Assembly: GCF_003434055.1 (NCBI RefSeq)
Contig: NZ_QVEX01000001.1
Coordinates: 1-64,000, forward strand
Reading direction: 5' to 3'
Source of the DNA: Enterocloster aldenensis
Lineage (GTDB): Bacteria; Bacillota; Clostridia; Lachnospirales; Lachnospiraceae
DNA length: 64,000 nucleotides
Position 1 is the first letter of the stretch. Each line of letters opens with the position of its first letter. Below the pieces are notes generated by a model. It saw only the letters and a program-made list of their open reading frames with translations. It did not search any database and was not told the origin of the DNA. A program made the translations under genes and the position numbers. Shown here piece after piece: positions 18,627-28,156 of the stretch.

Positions 18627-21509
18627 CTATACATATTTCCTGATTTCATCCAAAACCATCTCTATATCCAGCGGTTTTACCAGGTACCCTGTCATCCCGG
18701 CTTTCATGGCCGCAATCCTGTCTTCCTCAAAGGCATTGGCTGTCATGGCCAGGATTGGGATCCGGCCGGCATCCGGCCGGTCCAGTCCGCGTATGGCACG
18801 GGTCGCCCCCAGACCGTCCATGACAGGCATCCGGATATCCATGAGCACTGCCTGGTAATAATCCTGGCCATTTTCTTCAAACAGCTCAAATGCCTCCTGA
18901 CCGTTTTGCGCGGCATCCACTTCCATTCCATGCATCTTAAGAAGGGTCTTGGCAATCTCCCGGTTCAGTTCGTTGTCCTCTGCCAGCAGGATACGGCAGT
19001 TGTCAAAATCCGGCTTTTCAGCCTTTTCCTCAACAGGACGGCTCCCTTTGACAGCACCTGCAAACGCGCCGAAAAGCGAGTTCCTGAACAATGGCTTTGG
19101 TATGAAACAATCCACCCCTGCCTTCCTGGCATCTTCCTCTATGAAGTCCCAGTCATAGGCCGATATCATGATGATTGTGGTATCAGGTCCCACCAGACTG
19201 CGGATCTGTCTGGCTGTCTCAACCCCGTCCATATCCGGCATCTGCCAGTCAATCAGGGCAATGTCATAGTATGTCCCCTGACCCAGCCGGTGCCCCACTT
19301 CCTCCAACGCCTTAAAACCGGAATCCACCCAGACAGGGTTGGCTCCGGCGTCCTTAAGGATTTCTATGCACTGGCCCCCTACCGCAGGGTCATCATCCAC
19401 CACCAGGACAGCCAGCCCGTTTAACAGTTCCTGCTGCTTCCTCTGCCGCTCCTTCTGCTCATCGTCCTCCACCAGCCGCAGGGGAATGATCACTGTAAAT
19501 ACAGCCCCCTTGTGCTTCTCGCTCTCCACTTCAATGGTCCCGCCCATAAGCTGCACCAGATTATAGACAATGGACAGTCCCAGTCCGCTTCCCACATTGT
19601 TGCGGGCAGTCTCCGGGGACTCCTGCTCAAACGGCTGGAAGATGCGGCTGCAGAACTCTTTTGACATCCCGATTCCCGAATCCCTGACACAGAACCGGAT
19701 ATAGGAAAACCCATTGGTGCGCTTCTGTTCCTTTATATTGACCTGTATCATGCCGTCAGTTGGAGTGAATTTAAGCGCATTGGACAGGAGGTTCAGGAGT
19801 ATCTGCTTGACCCTCAGCGGATCCCCCACATAATGCTGGTCCAAGGGTTCCTCATGATAGATTTCATACCGGATGTTCTTTTCCCTGGCCTGCGGATAGA
19901 CAATCTGGTCAATGTCCTCTATCAGTCCGGCAAAATCAAAATACTCCTGGGACAGATTCATTTTCCCGTTCTCTATCTTGGACATATCCAGTATGTCATT
20001 AATCAGGGACAGCAGGTACCTGGAAGAGGAATCAATCTTCCTGAAACAGTCCTGCATGCCCTTAACGTCCCCTGCCTTTAGCTGGCCAATGGTACTCATG
20101 CCGATGATGGCATTCATGGGCGTGCGGATATCATGGCTCATCCTGGAAAGGAAATCCGATTTTGCCCGGTTGGCAGCCTTGGCAGACGCCAGGGCATCCC
20201 GAAGCAGCTGCTCCTGGCGGGCCTGTTCCGCCCTCTGGGCATCCAGGATCTTAACCAGGTTAATGGCAAGCATGTCGCTGTTAAACGGATTCTCCACATA
20301 GATGATCTGCACGGAAATCCAATGATACCTTCCGTCGCTCCCAATCTGCTGGAACTCCATATAGATGTCGCGTTCCCCAGCCGCAAAGCGTTCCATTACA
20401 TGCCCGCGCCTGAAGTAATCCATATAATCTTCCTGGTAAGCAGGATACACAAGCGGACAGAAATGCTCCAGCATCCCGGAATAGCTGCCCTCCCGCTTTC
20501 CAACGTATACCTCATGCCCTTTTATAAAGCAGTTATAGGTATCTTTGGTCAGGTTCAGGCTCATGATCAGGGGGTACGCGGTACAGATTGCCGCCTGCAG
20601 TGACCTGTTCTCAATCATCTGCTGGCGCTCCTGCTCCAGTTCCATGCGCCTGAGTTCAGTGACATCCGTAAACACGGCCTGTATCACCTCCAGGCCGTCC
20701 GCATTGACAAGCCGCCCCATGACCACGCTGATCCATATCTGACGCCCATCCCTGCAGACCCCCTGACGGATATAAGACGTTGTATCCCCGTCCAGCACAA
20801 GTCCGCCCACCTGTTTTTCAATCCATTCCCTGTCCTGGTCAAGCACCAGGTCATAAGGACATTTGACCGCACAGCGGTATTCCTCCTCTGAGGCAAACCC
20901 ATAGGCTTCCCATACCATCCGGTTCACATTGATGATCCTGTGTTCCGGGTCCGTGGAAAACTGCAGGATGCCACAGGGTACCGAGTTATACAGCTGTGAC
21001 AGGAAATCCGCCTGCTGCTTATACTCCTGTTCCTTTTTTTCCAGCACGGACTCCAGTTTCTGATATGCCTGTGTGGCTGACTCCAGCGGGAAAAGCTCCC
21101 CATCCCGTATGTCCCTGAAGGGCACTGAATTATGCATATGTATTGTTTTAAGGCCGTCCTCCCGCTCCTGGAAAATAAAGGTAATCCTTTGGCGTATGTC
21201 CAGGAATATCCCGGTCCCCGCCTTGGACTTAAGCAGGCTCATCCCCTCGCACAGGTAACTGCCGCCGCCCAGATTCCTGGTTTCATAAACTTCATCAAAC
21301 ATATCACAAGGTGACAGTTCATCCTGTCCGGCCCGGAAGCATGCGGCCACGGCTTCCTTCCCCTCCGCCTTCTGCATTTCCCCGGCTCCAAGCCATACAA
21401 TATCATCCGCAAATGTGGATATAAGAAATTCCACATCCGCTTCACAGAAATACCGGATCAGGATCTTCCTGGCAAACCCCTCAATCTCTTCCGCTGACCT
21501 AATACCCAT
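18627..21509 (-). CDS. Soluble hybrid sensor histidine kinase with SnoaL-like and PAS domains and two receivers
   Basis: A 960-residue cytoplasmic signalling protein; no membrane segment is visible. Order: an NTF2/SnoaL-like domain (about 5-135), a PAS domain (about 170-285), a second PAS-like region (about 305-425), HisKA with phospho-acceptor His459 in SRMSHDIRTPMNAI, HATPase (about 560-690), receiver 1 (about 703-820, ALIDWQMPDMDG) and receiver 2 (about 837-955, AVLMDIRMPVMDG). TAGGAGG precedes the ATG and a promoter lies at 21569-21597. No output regulator is adjacent, so partners are elsewhere. SnoaL folds often bind small hydrophobic ligands, so a soluble ligand is possible. Confidence 0.88.
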   Translation of the reverse strand: MGIRSAEEIEGFARKILIRYFCEADVEFLISTFADDIVWLGAGEMQKAEGKEAVAACFRAGQDELSPCDMFDEVYETRNLGGGSYLCEGMSLLKSKAGTGIFLDIRQRITFIFQEREDGLKTIHMHNSVPFRDIRDGELFPLESATQAYQKLESVLEKKEQEYKQQADFLSQLYNSVPCGILQFSTDPEHRIINVNRMVWEAYGFASEEEYRCAVKCPYDLVLDQDREWIEKQVGGLVLDGDTTSYIRQGVCRDGRQIWISVVMGRLVNADGLEVIQAVFTDVTELRRMELEQERQQMIENRSLQAAICTAYPLIMSLNLTKDTYNCFIKGHEVYVGKREGSYSGMLEHFCPLVYPAYQEDYMDYFRRGHVMERFAAGERDIYMEFQQIGSDGRYHWISVQIIYVENPFNSDMLAINLVKILDAQRAEQARQEQLLRDALASAKAANRAKSDFLSRMSHDIRTPMNAIIGMSTIGQLKAGDVKGMQDCFRKIDSSSRYLLSLINDILDMSKIENGKMNLSQEYFDFAGLIEDIDQIVYPQAREKNIRYEIYHEEPLDQHYVGDPLRVKQILLNLLSNALKFTPTDGMIQVNIKEQKRTNGFSYIRFCVRDSGIGMSKEFCSRIFQPFEQESPETARNNVGSGLGLSIVYNLVQLMGGTIEVESEKHKGAVFTVIIPLRLVEDDEQKERQRKQQELLNGLAVLVVDDDPAVGGQCIEILKDAGANPVWVDSGFKALEEVGHRLGQGTYYDIALIDWQMPDMDGVETARQIRSLVGPDTTIIMISAYDWDFIEEDARKAGVDCFIPKPLFRNSLFGAFAGAVKGSRPVEEKAEKPDFDNCRILLAEDNELNREIAKTLLKMHGMEVDAAQNGQEAFELFEENGQDYYQAVLMDIRMPVMDGLGATRAIRGLDRPDAGRIPILAMTANAFEEDRIAAMKAGMTGYLVKPLDIEMVLDEIRKYV

Positions 21510-21568
21510 ATAAATAGCCTCCTACGGCAAGCGTTACACTACTGCATCTGGTTGATCACGATTAGGTA

Positions 21569-21597
21569 ATTATACCATCATGCGGATGCAAACGCAA
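21569..21597 (-). promoter_or_regulatory. Promoter of the hybrid histidine kinase gene
   Basis: Minus-strand -35 TTGCGT (21592-21597), 17-bp spacer and perfect -10 TATAAT (21569-21574), 60 bp upstream of the ATG. Confidence 0.72.
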
Positions 21598-21681
21598 TGC
21601 GCCGGGAGGCTTAGAAGTCTTTCATTTATCTCTTATTTCATCCATTGATATATTCTTTTACAAATTATCCCATCCGTCCAA

Positions 21682-22200
21682 TCACATCTTTATGACAACA
21701 CGCCCTTCATCCAGCGACCGTTTCACATCAATGATCCTCTGGTTCGCCGACCCCTTAAACGCCAGGCTTATATCCTTTTCTTCCTCCACAAACCTGCCGT
21801 CCACCAGTACGTCTATCAGGCGAAGCATTTCATCCGTGCATTCACATCTGGCGCGGCTCTGGGCAAGGAGCTGCGCATCAAACAGATATCCGGTATAACA
21901 CCAGATATCCTTCTCCGGGAAGCGTTCCCTGACCCGTCTTAAAAAGGGCAGCAGCGCCCTCTGGTTCTCCGGTTCAAAGGGTTCCCCTCCCAGCAGGGTA
22001 AGGCCATTAATATACCCGGGCTCCAGGGCTTTTAATATCTCCTGCTGGGTTTCCCCGGTAAAGGGACGGCCGAACCGGAAATCCCATGCTTCCTCATTAA
22101 AACAGTTCCTGCAGTGGTGCGTGCATCCTGACACAAACAGGGATACCCTGACGCCCTCCCCGTTGGCAATATCATTTTTTTTAATTGTCCCGTAATTCAT
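21682..22200 (-). CDS. nrdG: Anaerobic ribonucleoside-triphosphate reductase activating protein
   Basis: Radical SAM activase that puts the glycyl radical on NrdD. The cluster motif is CTHHCRNCF (CxxxCxxC), followed by the glycine-rich TLLGGEPF. The 172-residue length is normal. It starts immediately after nrdD with almost no gap and shows only a weak ribosome site, consistent with translational coupling. Confidence 0.96.
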   Translation of the reverse strand: MNYGTIKKNDIANGEGVRVSLFVSGCTHHCRNCFNEEAWDFRFGRPFTGETQQEILKALEPGYINGLTLLGGEPFEPENQRALLPFLRRVRERFPEKDIWCYTGYLFDAQLLAQSRARCECTDEMLRLIDVLVDGRFVEEEKDISLAFKGSANQRIIDVKRSLDEGRVVIKM

Positions 22201-22201
22201 A

Positions 22202-24361
22202 TTATAAGTGCAGCACCCTTTCCTTTATCTCCTGGGTCCTTCCCTGGTTCCAGAACTGGGTTCCGATATAACCGCAGGTCCTGCGGGCCACGTTCAGCTT
22301 GTTCTCATCCCGGTTGCCGCACTTGGGGCATTCCCATACCAGCTTGCCGCTGTCATCGGTCACGATACGGATTTCCCCGTCAAAACCGCATTCCTGGCAG
22401 AAATCACTTTTTGTATTCAGCTCCGCATACATGATATTGTCATAAATGTAGCGGATCAGCTGAAGGACGGCCGGAATATTGTTCTGCATGTTGGGGACCT
22501 CCACATAGCTGATGGCGCCGCCTGTGGACAGGGCCTGGAACTGGGATTCAAATTTCAGCTTGGAAAATGCATCGATTTCTTCTGATACATTCACATGATA
22601 GCTGTTGGTGATATAACTCCTGTCCGTCACTCCCTCAATAATCCCAAAACGCTTCTGGAGGCATTTTGCAAACTTGTAGGTTGTGCTCTCAATGGGGGAA
22701 CCGTAGATGCTGAACCCGATATTGGTCTCCTCTTTCCAGCGGTTGCAGGCTTTGTTCATATATTCCATGACCTCCAGGGCAAAGGGCGTTGCCTCCGGGT
22801 CGGTGTGTGACCTGCCTGTCATATACTTCACGCACTCATAAAGACCTGCATATCCAAGGGAAATGGTGGAGTATCCGCCGTACAGCAGCCGGTCAATGGT
22901 CTCCCCCTTCTTAAGCCGGGCCAGGGCCCCGTTCTGCCACAGGATGGGGGCTGCGTCTGAAAGCGTGCCTTTCAGACGGTTGTGACGGCACATCAGCGCG
23001 CGGTAGCAAAGGTCCAGGCGCTCATCGAATATTTTCCAGAACGCATCCATATCGCCGCCGGAAGACAGCGCCACATCCACCAGGTTGATGGTGACCACGC
23101 CCTGGTTGAAGCGGCCGTAGAATTTATAATTGCCTTCCTCATCCTTCCATGGGCTTAAGGCGCTGCGGCATCCCATCACGGGGAAGCAGTTGCCTTCCTT
23201 TAGTTCCATCATCTTTTTCTCGGAAATATAATCCGGGACCAGGCGCTTTGCAGTGCATCTGGCAGCCATTTCCGTCAGGTAATAGTATTCTGTCCCCTCG
23301 GTTATATTATCCTCCTCCAGCACGTAAATCAGCTTTGGGAACGCCGGCGTGATCCATACCCCTGACTCATTCTTAACGCCCTGGTAACGCTGCTTTAAGG
23401 ACTCTTCGATAATCAGGGCCAGGTCCTTTTTCTCCCTCTCGTTCTTAGCCTCGTTCAGGTACATGAACACGGTCAGGAAAGGCGCCTGCCCATTGGTGGT
23501 CATCAGGGTTATGACCTGGTACTGGATGGTCTGCACGCCCTTAATCACTTCTTTGCGCAGCCGGTTCTCCACCACCTGGCGGATGGCCTCCTCGGAAGGG
23601 GTGCAGCCAAATGTCTTAACCTCTTCCAGTACCTCCGCATGTATCTTCTTCCTGGATACGTCCACAAAAGGAGCCAGATGGGCCAGGCTGATACTCTGTC
23701 CGCCATACTGGTTGCTGGCCACCTGGGCAATGATCTGAGTGGCGATATTGCAGGCCGTGGAAAAGCTGTGGGGCTTCTCAATCCTGGTCTCGCTGATGAC
23801 CGTGCCATTCATAAGCATGTCCTCCAGGTTTACCAGGTCACAGTTATGCATGTGCTGGGCAAAATAATCGGAATCGTGGAAATGTATGATCCCCTCCTTG
23901 TCCGCCTCCACAATATCCTGGGGAAGAAGCATCCGCTTGGTCAGGTCCTTGCTGACCTCGCCTGCCATATAGTCCCTCTGCACACTGTTGACCGTTGGGT
24001 TCTTATTGGAATTCTCCTGCTTCACATCCTCATTATTGCACTCAATCAGGGAAAGGATACGGTTATCCGTGGTGTTGGCCTTACGGATAAGGGAACGCTG
24101 GAAGCGGTACCTTACATAATCCTTGGCCAGTTCAAAAGCGCCGGTGGACATAATCTGGTTCTCCACCATGTCCTGGATTTCCTCCACTGACACTGCACGG
24201 TTCAGCTTATCACATTTATACTCCACATAATCCGCAATGTCCTTAATCTGCTCCATGCTCAGCTTGCTCTTGCCCGCTGCCACATTGGCTTTGGACACAG
24301 CCACCACAATCTTATTTATGTCAAAATCTTCCTCAGCGCCATTCCTCTTGATAATCTTCAT
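22202..24361 (-). CDS. nrdD: Anaerobic ribonucleoside-triphosphate reductase (class III)
   Basis: Oxygen-sensitive glycyl-radical enzyme that makes deoxyribonucleotides. It has an N-terminal ATP-cone (IIKRNGAEEDFDINKI), a C-terminal zinc site (CQECGF ... CPKCG) and the radical motif RTCGYIG about 22 residues from the end. A TTG two codons upstream is possible, but the ATG at 24361 has AAGGAG at a better distance. Length about 719 residues. It pairs with nrdG, and an NrdR-like box lies upstream. Confidence 0.97.
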   Translation of the reverse strand: MKIIKRNGAEEDFDINKIVVAVSKANVAAGKSKLSMEQIKDIADYVEYKCDKLNRAVSVEEIQDMVENQIMSTGAFELAKDYVRYRFQRSLIRKANTTDNRILSLIECNNEDVKQENSNKNPTVNSVQRDYMAGEVSKDLTKRMLLPQDIVEADKEGIIHFHDSDYFAQHMHNCDLVNLEDMLMNGTVISETRIEKPHSFSTACNIATQIIAQVASNQYGGQSISLAHLAPFVDVSRKKIHAEVLEEVKTFGCTPSEEAIRQVVENRLRKEVIKGVQTIQYQVITLMTTNGQAPFLTVFMYLNEAKNEREKKDLALIIEESLKQRYQGVKNESGVWITPAFPKLIYVLEEDNITEGTEYYYLTEMAARCTAKRLVPDYISEKKMMELKEGNCFPVMGCRSALSPWKDEEGNYKFYGRFNQGVVTINLVDVALSSGGDMDAFWKIFDERLDLCYRALMCRHNRLKGTLSDAAPILWQNGALARLKKGETIDRLLYGGYSTISLGYAGLYECVKYMTGRSHTDPEATPFALEVMEYMNKACNRWKEETNIGFSIYGSPIESTTYKFAKCLQKRFGIIEGVTDRSYITNSYHVNVSEEIDAFSKLKFESQFQALSTGGAISYVEVPNMQNNIPAVLQLIRYIYDNIMYAELNTKSDFCQECGFDGEIRIVTDDSGKLVWECPKCGNRDENKLNVARRTCGYIGTQFWNQGRTQEIKERVLHL

Positions 24362-24456
24362 TGTCAATACACTCCTTTTATCCCTATACTCTCATAGGCC
24401 GCCGCTTCACCCGCGGCCTGCCGTATCAGTATACTATCATATTATCCTGGAAAAAT

Positions 24457-24502
24457 CTGTTGCTTGTGCAACAGTATATGATTTTAGCACTAAATGTTGT
24501 GT
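24457..24502 (-). promoter_or_regulatory. NrdR-box-like site and hairpin upstream of nrdD
   Basis: The 16-mer at 24487-24502 matches the NrdR consensus at 13 of 16 positions. A weaker copy (10 of 16) is at 24469-24484. Their 18-bp offset is less than the usual two or three helical turns. A perfect 7-bp hairpin (24457-24463 with 24468-24474) overlaps the weaker box. Confidence 0.45.
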
Positions 24503-24554
24503 TTTTCAAGAAGAATATATACGATAGGATGTATTTCAGGAAAATGTATAAAAG

Positions 24555-25583
24555 TCACGCCCTGCCGGCCCTTGCACAGCTTCCCCGCTCCACCATATGA
24601 TGGGGCACGATGATTTTTGTTGCAACCAGTTCCGGATTCTCCACATGGTTGATCATCTGGGCCGCTGCCTCAATGCCCAGCTGGATGGAATTTACATCCA
24701 CGGATGTGAGGGGCGGCGTGGTGAACCTGGAGAGCAGGGAATTATTAAAGGAAATAATGGAGATATCCCCGGGAATGGACAGCCCCAGCCCGATACATGC
24801 TTTTTCAAGGGCCACTGCCAGTATGTCATCACTGACCAGGACAGCGGTGGGACGGTCCTGCATTGTAAGAAGGGCGGTCAGCACCTGGTTCTGGTCTTCC
24901 GGTATGGCCGGCGCCTCCACACACAGCTCGGGCCTGAATGGGATCTGATGCTCTGTCAGGGCCAGCATGTACCCCATCTTCCTGTCGTTGTTAAACAGCA
25001 GGGAGTGGTCGCCCGACAGATACGCAATCCTCTCATGCCCCAGGCTTAAGAGGTAAGCCGCTGTTTCCCGGCCCGCAAGCACATTGTCATTGTCCACATA
25101 AATGGTCTGGTTCACATTCCTGTATGCCTTTCCAATCAGCACATATAACAGCCCTTCCTCATACAGGTAGTCCAGAACCGGGTCCTGTTCCTTGGAATAC
25201 AATACAATAAAGCCTTCCGCCAGGCCGGTCCTTGCCATATTCTTTATGACCTTTAGTATCTCATCCTCGTTCTGGCCTGTAACCACTGTATTGATATATT
25301 GTTTCTGATTACAGTACTGGCTGATGCCGCGGATGACTTCCAGATAAAACGCATTCTGGTACGCCTCCCACTGGGATGGCGGCAAAATAATCCCGACGGT
25401 CCTGGAATTCTGGGTAGCCAGGCTGCTGGCCTGGAAATTCGGCTCATACCCCAGTTTTGCCATGGCCTGGCGTACCTTCTCCTTGGTCTGGCGGCTGATG
25501 GACGGATGGTCCTTGCAGGTCCGGCTCACGGTGGACGGGGATACTCCGGCAAGGGCGGCAACATCTTTAATCGTAACAGGCAT
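24555..25583 (-). CDS. LacI-family transcriptional regulator (MalR-like)
   Basis: DNA-binding repressor of 342 residues: an N-terminal HTH with hinge (TIKDVAALAGVSPSTVSRTC), then a periplasmic-binding-like sugar domain. It is divergent from the PTS-mapP-malQ operon, and a GCAAnCGnTTGC operator sits in that operon's promoter region. It therefore most likely represses maltose uptake and is relieved by a sugar or sugar phosphate. A second, weaker GCA..TGC palindrome near 25674-25685 may serve autoregulation. Confidence 0.88.
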   Translation of the reverse strand: MPVTIKDVAALAGVSPSTVSRTCKDHPSISRQTKEKVRQAMAKLGYEPNFQASSLATQNSRTVGIILPPSQWEAYQNAFYLEVIRGISQYCNQKQYINTVVTGQNEDEILKVIKNMARTGLAEGFIVLYSKEQDPVLDYLYEEGLLYVLIGKAYRNVNQTIYVDNDNVLAGRETAAYLLSLGHERIAYLSGDHSLLFNNDRKMGYMLALTEHQIPFRPELCVEAPAIPEDQNQVLTALLTMQDRPTAVLVSDDILAVALEKACIGLGLSIPGDISIISFNNSLLSRFTTPPLTSVDVNSIQLGIEAAAQMINHVENPELVATKIIVPHHMVERGSCARAGRA

Positions 25584-25792
25584 AAGACGCCTCCTTAAAT
25601 GTTCAGATTCATATGAGGATTATCTTCCTCTGGTTCCATTGTAATGTTTAATGCAATTTTTGTCAAACTTTTTTGCATTAATTGCGCTGTATCCGCCTTT
25701 TGTTTGCGCTGTCCGTTGCCAGGATTTTGCACAATATCATGGTCCTTTTTTTGTGCAAAACGTAGAAAGCATAGGGTATTCACAAGAAAGGC

Positions 25793-25821
25793 TTGCATTG
25801 TGTGCGTAAACAGGATATATT
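25793..25821 (+). promoter_or_regulatory. Promoter of the PTS/mapP/malQ operon
   Basis: -35 TTGCAT (25793-25798), 17-bp spacer and -10 TATATT (25816-25821), immediately followed by the operator. Confidence 0.78.
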
Positions 25822-25824
25822 TAA

Positions 25825-25838
25825 CGCAAGCGGTTGCG
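25825..25838. promoter_or_regulatory. LacI-family operator
   Basis: CGCAAGCGGTTGCG, an exact GCAAnCGnTTGC core with matching outer bases. It begins 4 bp after the -10, so bound repressor would block initiation. Confidence 0.82.
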
Positions 25839-25878
25839 CAAATCAATGCAACAATTTTTTCAGGAGGTCAGGTTACAT

Positions 25879-28110
25879 ATGAACAGGAATAACGATGGCT
25901 GTACCGGCATCAGGATTTTGTCCCCTTTAACAGGGACAGCAGTAGCATTAGGTGAAGTACCGGATCCGGTATTTTCCCAGAAGATTATTGGGGATGGCGT
26001 TGCCATCATCCCGCGGGACGGGAAACTGGTAAGCCCGATTGACGGTGAGGTTGTGTCCGTGGCAGAGACCCTTCATGCATACGGGCTGCGCTCCAAGGAC
26101 GGCATTGAGGTCATGGTGCACTTCGGCCTGGAGACCGTGGCATTAAAAGGGGAATTTTTTACATGCCATGTAAAACAGGGAGATAAGGTAAAGGCAGGGG
26201 ACCTGCTGGCAGAAGCCGACATTCAGATGCTGGAAGAAAAACAGGTGAACCTCATCACTCCCGTACTCATCTGCGGCGGCATGGAAAACCGCACCATGAA
26301 CACATTTTCCGGCCCTGTATCCGCGGGAAGCGATACCGTAATCACGCTGTTTGATGCGTGTCCCCCGGATGACGCGGCCCACAGCCCGTCCGGCCACGGG
26401 CCTGTCTTAAAGGCTGACGCCGTAAGCGGCTCCGGCCAGGCAGCCCCTGAACCCAAAAAGAAAAAATCCAAATTCCCCATTAACTTTGATTTCCTCCAGA
26501 AGCTGGGCAAGGTGCTGATGACCGTAATCGCAGTCATGCCGGCTGCCGGACTGATGATCAGCGTGGGAAAACTGGTGCAGATGGCTGGCGGCGACATGAA
26601 TTTTGTCCTTACCCTGGGCAGGACCATGGAAACCATTGGGTGGGCCGTCATCAATAACCTGCATATCCTCTTTGCCGTGGCCATCGGCGGTTCCTGGGCA
26701 AAGGAACGTGCCGGCGGCGCATTTGCGGCCGTGATTGCATTTGTCCTTATCAATGTCATCACCGGAGCCCTGTTCGGCGTCAGCAGCGCTGACCTAAATA
26801 ATCCGGAGGCCGTCACCCGCACCCTCCTTGGCCAGGAAATCCTGGTGAATGGATACTTCACCTCAGTCCTTGGCGCGCCCGCCCTGAACATGGGCGTGTT
26901 CGTGGGTATCATATCCGGTTTTGCAGGCGGGGTCATCTATAACAGATATTACAACTACAGGAAGCTGCCGGATGCATTGGCATTCTTTAATGGCAAGCGT
27001 TTCGTCCCCATGGTGGTCATTGCATGGTCCGTCATCATTTCCCTGGTACTGGCCATTGTGTGGCCGGTGGTGCAGACCGGAATCAACTCCTTTGGCGTGT
27101 GGATTGCCAATTCCTCAGCCACATCCCCCATACTGGCGCCCTTTATCTACGGAACCCTGGAACGTCTCCTTCTGCCCTTTGGCCTTCATCATATGCTGAC
27201 CATACCGATGAACTACACATCCTTTGGAGGAACTTACACCATCCTTACCGGGGTCAACGCAGGCTCTCAGGTATTTGGCCAGGATCCCCTGTGGCTTGCA
27301 TGGGCCACGGACCTGATCAACCTGCAGAATGCCGGGGATATCACCGGATACCAGAACCTGCTCACCGCCATAACCCCTGCCCGCTTTAAGGTGGGACAGA
27401 TGATAGGCGCAACCGGCCTTCTCCTTGGTATTGCACTGGCCATGTACCGCCGTGTGGATGCGGATAAACGCAGCAGCTACCGCTCCATGTTCATCTCCAC
27501 CGTACTGGCCGTATTCCTGACCGGTGTGACGGAACCCTTAGAATTCATGTTCATGTTCTGCGCACTGCCATTGTACCTGGTATATGCGGTGCTTCAGGGA
27601 TGTGCGTTTGCCATGGCCGGCATCATCCATCTGCGCCTGCATTCCTTTGGCAACCTGGAGTTCCTGACCCGTATCCCCATGTCCCTGAAGGCAGGGCTGG
27701 GAGGCGATATCGTTAACTTCATCATCTGTGTGGCGGTTTTCTTTGCCGTGGGATATGCCATTGCGTATTTCATGATTGGCCGGTTCCATTTTGCCACCCC
27801 GGGACGTCTGGGCAACTACACGGATGACAGCGGGGCCGGGAACGGCCAGGATGGGCCTGAAAAGCAGATTTCCGGCAATCGTCAGGCTGAGCGCATCATC
27901 ACGCTGTTGGGCGGCAGGGATAATATCCTGCTGGTGGACGCATGCATGACCCGGCTGCGCGTTACGGTAAAGGATATCACAAAGGTGGCTGAACTGGCTG
28001 ACTGGAAGGCGGAAGGGGCCATGGGCCTGATTAAGAAAGACCAGGGCATCCAGGCAGTATACGGCCCGAAGGCAGATGTGCTGAAGTCCGATATTAATGA
28101 TATACTGTAA
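25879..28110 (+). CDS. malT: PTS glucose/maltose-family permease, domains IIA-IIC-IIB
   Basis: Single-chain phosphotransferase permease of the glucose-glucoside family, about 743 residues from the ATG at 25879 (AGGAGG 11 nt upstream). Unusually the IIA domain comes first (phosphorylated His81 in VMVHFGLETV), then a Lys-rich linker (PKKKKSKFP), the ten-helix IIC (about 205-650) and a C-terminal IIB with its Cys in LVDACMTRLRV. The maltose assignment comes from context: LacI regulator, MapP-like phosphatase and MalQ follow in one operon. A general glucoside or trehalose PTS cannot be excluded. Confidence 0.85.
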   Translation: MNRNNDGCTGIRILSPLTGTAVALGEVPDPVFSQKIIGDGVAIIPRDGKLVSPIDGEVVSVAETLHAYGLRSKDGIEVMVHFGLETVALKGEFFTCHVKQGDKVKAGDLLAEADIQMLEEKQVNLITPVLICGGMENRTMNTFSGPVSAGSDTVITLFDACPPDDAAHSPSGHGPVLKADAVSGSGQAAPEPKKKKSKFPINFDFLQKLGKVLMTVIAVMPAAGLMISVGKLVQMAGGDMNFVLTLGRTMETIGWAVINNLHILFAVAIGGSWAKERAGGAFAAVIAFVLINVITGALFGVSSADLNNPEAVTRTLLGQEILVNGYFTSVLGAPALNMGVFVGIISGFAGGVIYNRYYNYRKLPDALAFFNGKRFVPMVVIAWSVIISLVLAIVWPVVQTGINSFGVWIANSSATSPILAPFIYGTLERLLLPFGLHHMLTIPMNYTSFGGTYTILTGVNAGSQVFGQDPLWLAWATDLINLQNAGDITGYQNLLTAITPARFKVGQMIGATGLLLGIALAMYRRVDADKRSSYRSMFISTVLAVFLTGVTEPLEFMFMFCALPLYLVYAVLQGCAFAMAGIIHLRLHSFGNLEFLTRIPMSLKAGLGGDIVNFIICVAVFFAVGYAIAYFMIGRFHFATPGRLGNYTDDSGAGNGQDGPEKQISGNRQAERIITLLGGRDNILLVDACMTRLRVTVKDITKVAELADWKAEGAMGLIKKDQGIQAVYGPKADVLKSDINDIL

Positions 28111-28156
28111 AGCAGGGCGGGAACGGAACATCCAGCAGCCCACAGGAAGGAGTACC

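Noticed and set aside
25749..25780. Catabolite-responsive (cre) element upstream of the PTS operon
   Set aside because: The best match has one base too many between the half-sites and too many mismatches.
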